Positions 28,279-37,852 of a stretch of DNA of 64,000 bases are shown here, piece by piece (position 1 is the stretch's first letter; each line of letters begins with the position of its first letter). Position numbers and translations under genes: made by a program. Below the pieces are notes generated by a model, which worked only from the letters and a program-made list of their open reading frames with translations, ran no database searches and was not told where the DNA came from. Source of the stretch: Delftia tsuruhatensis NBRC 16741 (GTDB taxonomy: Bacteria; Pseudomonadota; Gammaproteobacteria; Burkholderiales; Burkholderiaceae_C); the NCBI RefSeq assembly GCF_001571325.1, contig NZ_BCTO01000044.1, positions 33,087 through 97,086 of the forward strand, in the 5' to 3' direction.

Positions 28279-30324
28279 ATGGAAATCCGCAATACAGAAG
28301 CCGAGCTGCAGCGATTCAGGCTGCGCGCATGGGTGATGAGCGTGGTGGTGCTGCTGGCCTTCGGGCTGGTGGTGGCGCGCTTGCTGGTGCTGCAGGTGCA
28401 GCGCCATGAGGAGCTGTCCGAGCGCGCCGAAAGCAACCGCACGGCCGTGGTGCCCATCGTGCCCAACCGGGGCCAGATCCTGGACCGCAACGGCGTGGTG
28501 CTGGCCACCAACTACTCGGCCTACACGCTGGAGATCATGCCCTCGCGCGCGGGCAACCTTGAAGAGACCATCGACAGCCTGGCCGAGATCGTCGAGATCA
28601 CGCCGCGCGACCGGCGCAAGTTCAAGCGCCTGGTGGACGACTCCCGCAGCTTCGACTCCCTGCCCATCCGCACGCGCCTGACCGATGACGAGGTCGCGCG
28701 CTTTGCCGCGCAGCGCTACCGCTTCCCGGGCGTGGACATCAAGGCGCGGCTGTTCCGCACCTATCCCATGCAGGACACGGCCAGCCATGTCATCGGCTAC
28801 ATAGGCCGCATCAACCAGCGCGAGAAAGAGGCGCTGGAAGACTCCGACGACGCCGCCAACTACCGTGGCACCGACGTCATCGGCAAGCTGGGCGTGGAGC
28901 AGAGCTACGAAACCGACCTCCACGGCCAGACCGGCTGGGAGGAAATGGAAACCTCGGCCGGCGGACATGCCGTGCGCAAGCTCGGCAGCCGCCCCGCCAC
29001 GCCCGGCGACAGCCTGGTGCTGTCGCTGGACATCAAGCTGCAGCGCATGGTGGAGGAGCTGTACGGCGACCGCCGCGGCGCCCTGGTGGCCATCGATCCG
29101 CGCAGCGGCGAAGTGCTGGCCATGGTCAGCCGTCCCACCTTCGACCTGAACCTCTTCGTCGATGGCATCGACCAGGAGAGCTGGACCACGCTCAACGAAT
29201 CCATCAACCGCCCGCTGCTCAACCGCGCGCTGCGGGGCACCTATCCGCCGGGCTCCACCTACAAGCCCTTCATGGCGATTGCCGCGCTGGAGTCGGGCAA
29301 GCGCCGCCCGGACACCACCATCATGGACAACGGCAGCTGGACCTTCGGCGGCCACACCTTTCGCTCGGGTCACCCCAACGGGCCGACCAACCTGCGCCGC
29401 TCCATCATCAAGTCGTCCAACGTGTACTACTACATGCTGGCCAACGACATGGGCGTGGACATGATCCACGACTACATGAAGCCGCTGGGCTTCGGCCAGC
29501 TCACCGGCATCGATGTGCGCGGCGAGGCGCGCGGCGTGCTGCCCAGCACCGAGTGGAAGCGCAACACCTACAAGCGGCCCGAGCAGAAGAAGTGGTACGC
29601 GGGCGAGACCATCTCGCTGGGCATCGGCCAGGGCTACAACAACTTCACCATCCTGCAGCTGGCCAATGCCATGTCCACGCTGGCGGCCAAGGGCGTCAAG
29701 CACCGCCCCCACCTGGCCGTGGGCCGTGTCGATGCCGTCACGCAGCAGTTCTCGGCCATCAACAAGGACCCTGGCACCAGCATGGGCTACAAGCCCGAGA
29801 ACGTGGAGGCCGTGCGCGCCGCCGTGGCCGCCGTGACGGTGGAGGGCACCTCGCGCGGCATCTTCGGCAACGCGCCCTACACATCCACCGGCAAGACCGG
29901 CACGGCCCAGGCCGTGGGCGTGCGCCAGAACGAGAAGTACAACGCGGCACGCCTGTCCGAGTTCCAGCGCGACCACTCGCTGTACATCGCCTACGCGCCG
30001 GCCGACAACCCCACCATTGCCGTCGCTGCCATCGTGGAGAACGCCGGCTTCGGTGCCGCTGCCGCCGCACCGCTGGCGCGCCGCGTGTTCGACTACTGGC
30101 TGCTGGGCCGCTACCCCAGCCTGGAAGACATGGCCGCCATGCGCAAGGGCCAGGCCGGCGTGCCCATAGGCACCCCGCGCCGCGTCTCCGAAATCACGCT
30201 GGATGCGGAAACCGTGAACCTGCCCGGCCTGCCGCGCTACGAGCCGCCCGAGGCATCGGCGCCTGTGGCATCCAACCGCGCTGCCGCGCTGCCGCCGCCG
30301 TCTGCTGGCGAGCTGGAGGATTGA
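28279..30324 (+). CDS. mrdA: Penicillin-binding protein 2 (transpeptidase of the elongasome)
   Basis: A 681-residue peptidoglycan D,D-transpeptidase. It has one N-terminal membrane helix (about 18-40), a PBP dimer (pedestal) domain and a transpeptidase domain with the active-site STYK (Ser326), SSN (379-381) and KTGTA motifs. The C-terminal 60 residues are Pro/Ala-rich. An adjacent GTG at 28276 is an alternative start. It follows mreD by 13 bases; the usual next gene rodA is not present, since a terminator and a convergent ABC operon come next. Confidence 0.97.
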   Translation: MEIRNTEAELQRFRLRAWVMSVVVLLAFGLVVARLLVLQVQRHEELSERAESNRTAVVPIVPNRGQILDRNGVVLATNYSAYTLEIMPSRAGNLEETIDSLAEIVEITPRDRRKFKRLVDDSRSFDSLPIRTRLTDDEVARFAAQRYRFPGVDIKARLFRTYPMQDTASHVIGYIGRINQREKEALEDSDDAANYRGTDVIGKLGVEQSYETDLHGQTGWEEMETSAGGHAVRKLGSRPATPGDSLVLSLDIKLQRMVEELYGDRRGALVAIDPRSGEVLAMVSRPTFDLNLFVDGIDQESWTTLNESINRPLLNRALRGTYPPGSTYKPFMAIAALESGKRRPDTTIMDNGSWTFGGHTFRSGHPNGPTNLRRSIIKSSNVYYYMLANDMGVDMIHDYMKPLGFGQLTGIDVRGEARGVLPSTEWKRNTYKRPEQKKWYAGETISLGIGQGYNNFTILQLANAMSTLAAKGVKHRPHLAVGRVDAVTQQFSAINKDPGTSMGYKPENVEAVRAAVAAVTVEGTSRGIFGNAPYTSTGKTGTAQAVGVRQNEKYNAARLSEFQRDHSLYIAYAPADNPTIAVAAIVENAGFGAAAAAPLARRVFDYWLLGRYPSLEDMAAMRKGQAGVPIGTPRRVSEITLDAETVNLPGLPRYEPPEASAPVASNRAAALPPPSAGELED

Positions 30325-30363
30325 GAAAGCAAAAAAGCCGGCATTGCCGGCTCTTTGCTTTCT
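30325..30363. terminator. Bidirectional rho-independent terminator
   Basis: Stem AGCCGGC/GCCGGCT (30336-30342, 30346-30352) with an ATT loop, flanked by an A-rich run before and a T-rich run after. It can end mrdA on the plus strand and the amino-acid ABC operon on the minus strand. Confidence 0.88.
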
Positions 30364-30392
30364 TGAGCAGCCTGTGTGCGCAGGCCCGGGCC

Positions 30393-31151
30393 TCAATGCC
30401 CCATGCGCCCGATGAACGCCGCGATCCGCTCGCTGGCCGGGTTGCCGAAGAATTCGGCCGGTGGCGCCTCGTGGGCGATGCAGCCCTGGTCGAAGAACAT
30501 CACGCGGTCGGCGACCTCGCGGGCGAAGCCCATTTCGTGGGTGACCACGATCATGGTCATGCCGCCGCGTGCCAGCTCGCGCATCACGTCCAGCACCTCC
30601 TGCACCATCTCCGGGTCCAGCGCGCTGGTGGGCTCGTCGAACAGCATCACCTGCGGCTCCATGGCCAGGGCGCGGGCAATGGCCACGCGCTGCTGCTGGC
30701 CGCCCGACAGCTGCCACGGGTACTTGTGGGCGTGGGCCTGCATGCCCACGCGCTCCAGCAGGGCCATGGCCTTGGCATTGGCCTGGGCGCGCGGCGTTTT
30801 GTGGATGCGGCGCGGCGCCAGGGTCACGTTGTCCAGCACCGTCATGTGGCCGAACAGGTTGAACTGCTGGAACACCATGCCCACTTCGCAGCGCTGCTTT
30901 TGCAGCGTGGCTTCGTTGTCGGTGACTTCGACGCCGTCGATGGTGATGCGCCCGCCATCATGCGGCTCCAGCCGGTTGATGGCGCGCAGCAGCGTGGACT
31001 TGCCCGAGCCCGAGGCGCCGATGATCACCGTCACCTCGCCCGTGCAGAACTGCGTGGAAACGCCCTTGAGCACCTGGTGGCTTCCAAAGGACTTGGTGAC
31101 CTTGTCGGCCACGATGTAGGGCATGCCCCGTGCCAGCTTGTCGGCGCTCAT
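30393..31151 (-). CDS. Polar amino acid ABC transporter ATP-binding protein (GlnQ/TcyN type)
   Basis: A 252-residue ATPase of the amino-acid importer family. Walker A is GASGSGKST (45-53), signature LSGGQQQR, Walker B VMLFDEP, and the switch His lies in VTHEMGFA. Its start overlaps the permease stop by 4 bases. It energises uptake through the permease encoded just before it, with the binding protein encoded further upstream. Confidence 0.94.
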   Translation of the reverse strand: MSADKLARGMPYIVADKVTKSFGSHQVLKGVSTQFCTGEVTVIIGASGSGKSTLLRAINRLEPHDGGRITIDGVEVTDNEATLQKQRCEVGMVFQQFNLFGHMTVLDNVTLAPRRIHKTPRAQANAKAMALLERVGMQAHAHKYPWQLSGGQQQRVAIARALAMEPQVMLFDEPTSALDPEMVQEVLDVMRELARGGMTMIVVTHEMGFAREVADRVMFFDQGCIAHEAPPAEFFGNPASERIAAFIGRMGH

Positions 31152-31930
31152 TTGTGGCGGCCCTCCACGTCGAAGCGGTACTCCACGGCAGCCGTGACCT
31201 GGGTCACCAGCGTGGTCAGCACCAGGTAGGTCACGCCCACGGTGACCAGGGTCTCCACGGGCTGGAAGGTGGCCGACTGGATGCGGTTGCCCACATTGGT
31301 CAGCTCCACCACGCCGATGGCGTACGCCAGCGACGAATCCTTGAGCAGGGCCACGAAGTTGCTCACCAGCGGCGGCAGCGAGATCTTGAAGGCCTGCGGG
31401 AACACCACGTCCATGAAGACGCGGCTGCGCGGCAGGCCCAGCGCGCGTGCGGCCTCGGCCTGGCCGCGCGGCACGGCCTGCAGGCCGGCACGCACGGCTT
31501 CGGCGTTGTAGGCGCCCACGTTCAGCGCCAGCGCAATGCAGGCGGCGGCGAAGTCGGGCAGGTTCAGGCCCGGGATCAGCACCGGCAGCGCGAAGTAGAT
31601 GAACAGGATCTGCACCAGCAGCGGCGTGCCACGGATCGCCCAGACGTAAAAGCCTGCAGCCCAGCGCAGGGCGGCCGTGCGTGAGGTGCGCGCCAGCGCG
31701 GCGGCGATGCCCAGCACCAGGCCGGCGGCGCCGCTGGCCAGCGTCAGGTACAGCGTGGTGCGCGCGCCATCGGCGAAGGTGTCGGCATTGGAGCCTATGG
31801 GCTCGGGCAGCAGGGACAGCAACTGCCCCAGCAGCGAAACCACGAGCACCATCAGCAGCAGTGCCGTGACCAGGGTGGCGTTGCTGCGCTGCGAGCGGCT
31901 CCAGTGGGCGGGCCAGAGGACGGTAAGCAT
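31148..31930 (-). CDS. Polar amino acid ABC transporter permease
   Basis: A 260-residue HisMQ/GlnP-type permease with about five or six membrane helices and the EAA loop around [18 protein letters not shown] (about 150-167). It overlaps the ATPase gene by four bases. As only one permease gene is present, the transporter probably uses a homodimer, as in the FliY-YecS cystine system. Confidence 0.93.
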   Translation of the reverse strand: MLTVLWPAHWSRSQRSNATLVTALLLMVLVVSLLGQLLSLLPEPIGSNADTFADGARTTLYLTLASGAAGLVLGIAAALARTSRTAALRWAAGFYVWAIRGTPLLVQILFIYFALPVLIPGLNLPDFAAACIALALNVGAYNAEAVRAGLQAVPRGQAEAARALGLPRSRVFMDVVFPQAFKISLPPLVSNFVALLKDSSLAYAIGVVELTNVGNRIQSATFQPVETLVTVGVTYLVLTTLVTQVTAAVEYRFDVEGRHK

Positions 31931-31945
31931 AGGTGGGCTAGAAAC

Positions 31946-31971
31946 AAAAAGGCGCCCTGCAAGTGGGCGCC
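31946..31971 (-). terminator. Intra-operon terminator between binding protein and permease
   Basis: On the minus strand a GGCGCCC/GGGCGCC stem with a 7-base loop is followed by TTTTTG. It lies just after the binding-protein stop and 16 bases before the permease start. Partial termination here would give the usual excess of binding protein over membrane components. Confidence 0.8.
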
Positions 31972-31995
31972 GGTCGGGCAGATCTGCCCGGGGCC

Positions 31996-32766
31996 TCAGT
32001 CAGGGCAGCGGATGTCTTCGTGGAAATATTTCTGCGACAGCTTGGCGTAGCTGCCGTCGGCCAGGGCGTCCTTGAAGGCCTTGTTCCAGGCGTCGGCCAG
32101 CGACTTGTTGTCCTTGGCCACGGCGGCGGCGATGCGCTCGACCAGCAGCATCTCGCCCTGCTTGAGCTGGGCATTGGGGTTCTTCTGCTGCAGTTCCTTG
32201 GCAATGAAGCGCTCGGTCACCCAGGCGTCCACCCGCTTGGACAGCAGCGCATTGCGCGCGGCCTCGTTCGTGGGGAAGTTGACCAGGCGCTTGATGCCGG
32301 TCACGTTCTTCTCCATGTACTGCAGATAGGTGGAGCCGGTCTGCACCGACACCGTCTTGCCCGCCAGGTCCTTGGCCGAACGGATGGCCGGGTCCAGCGA
32401 CATCACGATGCCGCCCGAGCAGTAGTGGGGCTGGGTGAAAGTCACGGCCTTCTCGCGCTCGGGCGTGATGCCGTGCGAGGAAATCACCAAATCCCAGCGG
32501 TCCTGCTGCAGGCCGGTCAGCAGGGCGTCGAAGCTGATGGTCTTCCACTCGTACTTCACGCCCATCTTGCCGGCCAGCATCTGTGCCAGCTCGACCTCGA
32601 ACCCGGTCAGCTGCTTGCCCTCGAAATGGGCAAAGGGCGCGTAATAGCCTTCGGTGGCCAGGCGCAACGTGCCTTCCTTCTGGATGGCGTCGAAGGGGCG
32701 GGCCTGAACGCCTGCGGCGGTCCACAGGGCCAGCGCGGCGGCGGCGATGACGGTAATGCGTTTCAT
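31996..32766 (-). CDS. Amino acid ABC transporter substrate-binding protein
   Basis: A 256-residue periplasmic protein of bacterial solute-binding family 3. A signal peptide (about 1-23, MKRITVIAAAALALW) ends before RPFDAIQKEGTLRLATEGYYAPFAHFEG, the standard ligand-binding start. The segment ISFDALLTGLQQDRWDLVISSHGITPEREKAVTF is family-typical. It resembles cystine and polar amino-acid binders, but the ligand is not fixed. The ATG at 32766 is chosen over an upstream ATG that precedes no signal sequence. Confidence 0.92.
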   Translation of the reverse strand: MKRITVIAAAALALWTAAGVQARPFDAIQKEGTLRLATEGYYAPFAHFEGKQLTGFEVELAQMLAGKMGVKYEWKTISFDALLTGLQQDRWDLVISSHGITPEREKAVTFTQPHYCSGGIVMSLDPAIRSAKDLAGKTVSVQTGSTYLQYMEKNVTGIKRLVNFPTNEAARNALLSKRVDAWVTERFIAKELQQKNPNAQLKQGEMLLVERIAAAVAKDNKSLADAWNKAFKDALADGSYAKLSQKYFHEDIRCPD

Positions 32767-33020
32767 GGAAGCTCCAGGAGGGCTGTCGCTCAGGACCTGA
32801 CCCCGGCGCCGCAAGGGGGGGAAAGCGCCAACGCACGGATCGGTGCATGGCCATGGACGGCGGGGCCGATTGCGTGGCTGCGCGGCGGGTCGGGTGCAGC
32901 CGCTGGCAGGGGTGCGACATGCACCTGCCGCCGCAGCTCAAGGCGAAAAGTCGGCAATTATAGAAGGTTGCCGTCGCCGATGCCGATGGCAGGTGTTGCG
33001 GATGCCGCTGGCCTGCGTGC

Positions 33021-33779
33021 TCAGGCGATGAAGGCGTCGTAGCCGGTCTTGAGGATCAGCAGGCTCACCACGCCGATGAAGATGCCCCGCACGAAGCCCG
33101 TTCCGTGGCGCAGGGCCATGTGCGTGCCCAGCATGGCGCCCAGCACGTTGGCCACCGCCATGGGGACGGCCAGGTGCCACCAGATATGGCCCTTGAGCGT
33201 GAACAGCGCCAGCGCCGCCAGGTTGGTGGCCATGTTCAGCAGCTTGGCCGAGGCCGAGGCGTTCAGGAAGTCATAGCCCATCAGCCGCACGAACAGGAAC
33301 ACGAAGAAGCTGCCCGTGCCGGGGCCGAAGAACCCGTCGTAGAAGCCGATGGCCAGGCCGATGGCGCAGGCGATCAGCGTCTCGGCGCGGCCCGAATAGC
33401 GCGGCGTGTGGTTGCGGCCCATGTCCTTGCGCACCAGCGTATAGACCAGCACGCCCAGCAGCACCAGCGGCAGCAACTGGCGCAGGAAGTCGGGGGAGAT
33501 CTGCGTGACGGCCCAGGCCCCCGCAAAGGAGCCCGCCATGCCCACGCAGGCGGCCGGCATCATCGCGCGCCAGGGCAATTGCACCTTGCGGCCGTACTGC
33601 CAGGTGGACATGGCCGTGCCCCAGACGGAGGCGCTCTTGTTGGTGCCCAGCAGGGTGGCCGGTGGTGCGGTGGGGAAGGTGGCGAACAGCGCGGGCAGCA
33701 GGATGAGGCCTCCGCCGCCCACGATGGCGTCCACGAAGCCGGCCAGCATCGAGGCCAGCGAGACGATGATCCATTCCAT
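33021..33779 (-). CDS. TSUP family transporter (TauE/SafE)
   Basis: A 252-residue membrane protein with about seven hydrophobic segments and the family motifs GFVDAIVGGGGLILLPAL (N-terminal repeat) and GFYDGFFGPGTGSFF (C-terminal repeat). TSUP proteins export sulfite or organosulfur anions or import sulfur compounds; the substrate is unknown. A weak link to the sulfonate-use genes at the start of the window is possible but distant. Confidence 0.93.
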   Translation of the reverse strand: MEWIIVSLASMLAGFVDAIVGGGGLILLPALFATFPTAPPATLLGTNKSASVWGTAMSTWQYGRKVQLPWRAMMPAACVGMAGSFAGAWAVTQISPDFLRQLLPLVLLGVLVYTLVRKDMGRNHTPRYSGRAETLIACAIGLAIGFYDGFFGPGTGSFFVFLFVRLMGYDFLNASASAKLLNMATNLAALALFTLKGHIWWHLAVPMAVANVLGAMLGTHMALRHGTGFVRGIFIGVVSLLILKTGYDAFIA

Positions 33780-33832
33780 AGGGCGGCGATTGTCGCACCG
33801 CCACGGTGCCGCATCAGGCTGGCCGCAGGCAT

Positions 33833-33859
33833 AAAAAAAGCGCCGGACTTGCCGGCGCT
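33833..33859 (-). terminator. Rho-independent terminator, minus strand
   Basis: On the minus strand AGCGCCGG/CCGGCGCT with a 5-base loop is followed by seven T residues. The nearest upstream stop codon on this strand is the oxidoreductase gene end at 34077, over 200 bases away, so either a long 3' UTR or an unrecognised short transcript ends here. Confidence 0.85.
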
Positions 33860-34076
33860 CTGGGAAATGCATCTTGGGATGCTATTTATGAATGTTGATC
33901 TGGTTGTGTACGAGTTGTCTCCTCGGCCCCTCTTGTGCAGCACTGTGGTACCGCGAGAGTGGATGGACTTTAATGGCCGCACCTGGGTGGTGCATCGGGG
34001 ATTTCCCGCAGTTGCCGCGAAAGTGCAGGATTGCACCAGCAAGGGGCTGGGACGATGATTGCCGGTTGCCGGACGT
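33860..34076. other. Unassigned 217-base region upstream of an orphan terminator
   Basis: Lies between the oxidoreductase stop and the minus-strand terminator. Short open frames exist on both strands (minus 33882-33995, 37 codons; plus 33888-34058, 56 codons), but neither has a good ribosome-binding site or convincing codon use. It may be the 3' UTR of the oxidoreductase mRNA or a small RNA. Confidence 0.4.
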
Positions 34077-35105
34077 TCAGCGCATGCGCAGCACCAGCTT
34101 GCCGAAAGCACCCCGCTCCAGATGCTCCAGGGCTGCCGGCAGATCGGCCAGCGCGTATTCGCTGTCGATCACAGGTTGCAGCTTCAGCCAGTCCACGGCA
34201 CGCACCAGATCCTGCAGCGCACGCCGGTGTGCCACGCCGATGCCCTGAACGGTGGCGCGTCCCAGCAGCAGCGGATAGACCGAGCCGCGCAGCTCGTCGC
34301 CCTGCAGATTGCCGATCACCGACACGCGGCCTCCCTGTGCCAGGGCCGATAGTGAGCGGCCGAAGTTATCCCCCCCGGCCAGTTCCAGCACATGGTCGGC
34401 GCCGCGTCCTCCCGTGAGGGCGCGCACCTCGGCGGCCCAGTCCGGCGTGCGGTGGCGGTGGATGCCGTGGTCTGCACCCAGCTGTGCAGCCCGCGCCAGC
34501 TTGTCGTCGCTGCCCGAAACCACCACCACGCGCGCACCCTGGGCATGGGCGATCTGCATGGCGAACAGCGCCACGCCGCCCGTGCCCATGATGACCACGG
34601 TGTCCCCGGGCCGCGTGGGCGCGGACTCGGCCAGCGCGAACCAGGCGGTTGCGCCCGCGCACGTCAGGGTGCTGGCCTGCGCAAAGTCCAGCTGACGGGG
34701 CGCGGCGACCAGGTTGTCTTCGCCCAGCACCACGTATTCCGACAGCATGCCCGGCCCGGGCGAGCCCAGCGGCAGGCTGGTGCGCGGCTGCACGCCGTCC
34801 TGCCAGCCGCAGAAGAAGGTGCTGATCACGGCGTCGCCAACCGCGAACTCCGCGACGCCCGGGCCGATGGCGACCACCTCGCCAGCCATGTCCGAGCCGG
34901 GCACCAGGGGCAGGGCCGGCCCCATGCCCATGCCGTCGCGCAGGATCAGCAGATCGCGGTAGTTCAGCGATGCCGCATGCACGCGCACCAGTACCTGGCC
35001 CTGCCCGGGCTCGGGAATGGGGACTTGCACCAGCTGCAGGTTTTCATGGCCCAGGGCGGGCAGTTGCCATTGCTGCATGAATGGGGAAGACGCAGGCGCG
35101 GTCAT
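34077..35105 (-). CDS. NAD(P)-dependent alcohol dehydrogenase / quinone oxidoreductase family
   Basis: A 342-residue medium-chain dehydrogenase/reductase. It has a GroES-like N-terminal domain (about 30-135; SLNYRDLLILRDGMGM is typical of the zinc-free quinone oxidoreductase-like branch) and a Rossmann domain with MGTGGVALFAMQIA (about 173-186). Zinc-ligand cysteines of classical alcohol dehydrogenases are not evident. It is divergent from a LysR-type gene 99 bases away that probably regulates it. Confidence 0.9.
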   Translation of the reverse strand: MTAPASSPFMQQWQLPALGHENLQLVQVPIPEPGQGQVLVRVHAASLNYRDLLILRDGMGMGPALPLVPGSDMAGEVVAIGPGVAEFAVGDAVISTFFCGWQDGVQPRTSLPLGSPGPGMLSEYVVLGEDNLVAAPRQLDFAQASTLTCAGATAWFALAESAPTRPGDTVVIMGTGGVALFAMQIAHAQGARVVVVSGSDDKLARAAQLGADHGIHRHRTPDWAAEVRALTGGRGADHVLELAGGDNFGRSLSALAQGGRVSVIGNLQGDELRGSVYPLLLGRATVQGIGVAHRRALQDLVRAVDWLKLQPVIDSEYALADLPAALEHLERGAFGKLVLRMR

Positions 35106-35204
35106 GGAAGGCGGTCCTTTCGAGGCAGATATCAAACAGGACTTCAGTCTATTGATTCCTCCATAATTGCATTGATTCAATTGAGGCTATGGTTTGTAGA
35201 ATTT

Positions 35205-36128
35205 ATGGAACCAATTGCAAATGACAGGCTGGCAGGCGTCAGCGCTTTCGTCGCCTCGGCCGAGGCCGGCAGCTTCGCCCAGGCGGCCGAGCGCCTGGGC
35301 CTTACGCGCTCGGCTGTTGGCAAGGCCGTGGCGCGGCTGGAAGAGCGCCTGGGCGCGCGGCTGTTCGTGCGCACCACGCGCAGCCTGGGGCTGACCGAGG
35401 ACGGTCAGATGTTCTACGAGCGCTGCGCGCAGGCGCTGGAGGACCTGGATGCCGCCCGGCACATGCTGGAAGCCGGGCGGCGGGAAGTGGTGGGCCGGCT
35501 GCGCATCAGCGCACCCGTGGTCTTCGGCCGCCACCACGTGGCTCCCTTGCTGCTGGAGCTGGCGCAGCTGCATCCGCGCCTGCGCATCGAGGCCAGCTTC
35601 ACCGACCGCCAGCTGGACTTCGCCGATGACGGCATCGACCTGGCCATACGCAGCGGGGAACTGTCTGACAGCGACTGGCTGGTTGCGCGGCGCCTTGGCA
35701 TGCAAACCATGGTGCTGTGCGCATCACCCGCCTATCTGCAGGCCCATGGCGCGCCGCGCAGCGTGGCCGACCTGGCCGGGCATCGCTGTATTGCCTATAT
35801 GCGCAGCGGCCGCGCCGCCCCCTGGGGGCTGGCCGGTGAGGATGGATCGCTGGCCGCGCCCGTGCTGGAGCCGGCGCTGGGCTTTGACGACATAGAAACC
35901 ATCGCCACGGCCACGCTGCAGGGCGCGGGCCTGGCCCACATGCCGCTGTGGCGGGTGCGCAGCGCGCTAGACAGCGGGGCGCTGGTGCGCCTGCTGCCCG
36001 ACGTGCCGGCCGCGCGCATTCCCCTGCATGTGCTGTGGCCGCGCACGCGCTTTCTGCCCTACCGGCTGCGCGTGACCATCGATGCGCTGCTGGCGGCGAT
36101 TCCGCCGCTGCTGCAGGAGCCGTCCTAG
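35205..36128 (+). CDS. LysR family transcriptional regulator
   Basis: A 307-residue regulator with an N-terminal winged helix-turn-helix (about 10-68; GSFAQAAERLGLTRSAVGKAVARLEERLGARLF, shown by 22-55) and a C-terminal substrate-binding domain (about 95-300). It is divergent from the oxidoreductase gene, the standard LysR arrangement. The 99-base gap holds a direct repeat ATTGATTC (near 35152 and 35171) and an AT-rich stretch that could be its binding site. Its stop codon shares CTAG with the convergent GMC gene. Confidence 0.93.
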   Translation: MEPIANDRLAGVSAFVASAEAGSFAQAAERLGLTRSAVGKAVARLEERLGARLFVRTTRSLGLTEDGQMFYERCAQALEDLDAARHMLEAGRREVVGRLRISAPVVFGRHHVAPLLLELAQLHPRLRIEASFTDRQLDFADDGIDLAIRSGELSDSDWLVARRLGMQTMVLCASPAYLQAHGAPRSVADLAGHRCIAYMRSGRAAPWGLAGEDGSLAAPVLEPALGFDDIETIATATLQGAGLAHMPLWRVRSALDSGALVRLLPDVPAARIPLHVLWPRTRFLPYRLRVTIDALLAAIPPLLQEPS

Positions 36129-37852
36129 GCGGCCAGCGCAACGGCCGGTTCCGTGCTCTGCCGTGCCGGCTCCTGGCCCCGGCCCTGCCTGTCCGCAAGA
36201 ATCCAGCCGGCGGCCTTCTCCGCCATCATCAGCGTCGGGCTGTTGGTGTTGCCGCTGGTGATGCGCGGCATGGCGCCTGCATCGATCACGCGCAGGCCCT
36301 GTACGCCGCGCACGCGCAGGCGGCTGTCGAGCACGGCCATGGGGTCGTCGGCGCGGCCCATCTTCGTGGTTCCCACGGGGTGGAAGATGGTGGTGGCAAT
36401 GTCGCCGGCCAGGCGGGCCAGGTCCTCGTCGCTCTGGTATTGCACGCCGGGCTTCCATTCCTCGGGGGCAAAGCGCGCCAGCGCGCTCTGGCTGACGATG
36501 CGCCGCGTCACGCGCAGGCTGTCGGCGGCCACCTGCCGGTCCTCGGGCGTGGACAGGTAGTGCGGCGCAATGGCAGGCGCCTGGCGGAAGTCCCCGCTGC
36601 GGATGCGTACCGTGCCCCGGCTGGTAGGGTTGAGGTTGCAGACGCTGGCCGTGAAGGCCGGAAAACCGTGCAGCGGCTCGCCGAAGGCGTCCAGCGACAG
36701 CGGCTGCACGTGGTACTGGATATTGGGGTGCGCCTGCTGGGGGCTGCTGCGCGTGAAGGCGCCCAGCTGCGAGGGCGCCATGCTCATGGGGCCGCTGCGG
36801 CGCAGCAGGTACTCCAGGCCGATGCCGGCCTTGCCCCACAGCGAATTGGCCATGGTGTTGAGCGTGCGCGCCCCCTTGATCTTGTAGACCGAGCGGATCT
36901 GCAGATGGTCCTGCAGGTTCTCGCCCACGCCGGGCAGGTCGTGGCGCACGGCGATGCCGTGGCCTTGCAGCAGCGCCCCCGGGCCTATGCCCGACAGCTG
37001 CAGGATCTGCGGGGAGTTCACGGCGCCCGCGCACAGCAGGACCTCCTGGCTGGCCTGCACATCGACCATTTCCGAGCCGGTCCAGACCTGTGCGCCGCTG
37101 CAGCGCAGGCCGCCGGCGGGCAGCGGCTCGAACAGCAGCCGGCTGACCTGGGCATGGGTCCACAGCTCGAAGTTGGGGCGGCCATAGCAGGTGGGCCGCA
37201 GGAAGGCCTTGGCGGTGTTCCAGCGCAGGCCGCCCTTTTGGTTGACCTCGAAGTAGCCCACCCCCTCGTTGCTGCCGCCGTTGAAGTCCTCGGTGGCCGG
37301 AATGCCGGCCTGCTGGGCGGCTTCGGCAAAGGCATCCAGGATGTCCCAGCGCAGGCGCTGCCGCTCCACGCGCCATTCGCCGCTGCCGCCTGTGCCCGTG
37401 CCGCCGTGCAGGGCGCGAAAGCGCGCATCGGCGTTGCCCCCGGCGTCCAGCCGCCAATGGCTTTCATGCTGGCGAAAGGCCGGCAGCACCTGGTCCCAGC
37501 GCCAGGCGTCGTCGCCGGTCAGCTCGGCCCAGCCGTCGTAGTCGCGGGCCTGGCCGCGCATGTAGATCATGCCGTTGATGCTGGAGCAGCCGCCCAGCGT
37601 CTTGCCGCGCGGATAGCGCAGGCTGCGGCCGTTGAGCCCTTCGTCGGGTTCGGTCTGGTACAGCCAGTCGGTGCGCGGATTGCCGATGCAGTACAGGTAG
37701 CCCACGGGGATGTGGATCCAGTGGTAGTCGTCCTTGGCGCCCGCCTCGATCAGCAGCACGCGGCTGCGGCCGTCGCGCGAGAGCCTGTTGGCCAGGAGGG
37801 CGCCTGCCGTGCCGGCGCCGATGACGATGTAGTCGAAGGTGGTATTGCTCAT
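36125..37852 (-). CDS. GMC family FAD-dependent oxidoreductase (choline/alcohol dehydrogenase type)
   Basis: A 575-residue flavoprotein oxidising a primary alcohol. The FAD-binding dinucleotide motif is GAGTAGALLANRLS near the N-terminus, with the GMC signature 1 region YPRGKTLGGCSSINGMIYMRG (about 78-98) and signature 2 around GAVNSPQILQLSGIGP. The catalytic His is likely in IFHPVGTTKMG (about 505), and the C-terminal NTNSPTLMMAEKAA matches. Substrate could be choline, polyethylene glycol or an aliphatic alcohol. Its 3' end overlaps the LysR stop codon. Confidence 0.92.
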   Translation of the reverse strand: MSNTTFDYIVIGAGTAGALLANRLSRDGRSRVLLIEAGAKDDYHWIHIPVGYLYCIGNPRTDWLYQTEPDEGLNGRSLRYPRGKTLGGCSSINGMIYMRGQARDYDGWAELTGDDAWRWDQVLPAFRQHESHWRLDAGGNADARFRALHGGTGTGGSGEWRVERQRLRWDILDAFAEAAQQAGIPATEDFNGGSNEGVGYFEVNQKGGLRWNTAKAFLRPTCYGRPNFELWTHAQVSRLLFEPLPAGGLRCSGAQVWTGSEMVDVQASQEVLLCAGAVNSPQILQLSGIGPGALLQGHGIAVRHDLPGVGENLQDHLQIRSVYKIKGARTLNTMANSLWGKAGIGLEYLLRRSGPMSMAPSQLGAFTRSSPQQAHPNIQYHVQPLSLDAFGEPLHGFPAFTASVCNLNPTSRGTVRIRSGDFRQAPAIAPHYLSTPEDRQVAADSLRVTRRIVSQSALARFAPEEWKPGVQYQSDEDLARLAGDIATTIFHPVGTTKMGRADDPMAVLDSRLRVRGVQGLRVIDAGAMPRITSGNTNSPTLMMAEKAAGWILADRQGRGQEPARQSTEPAVALAA

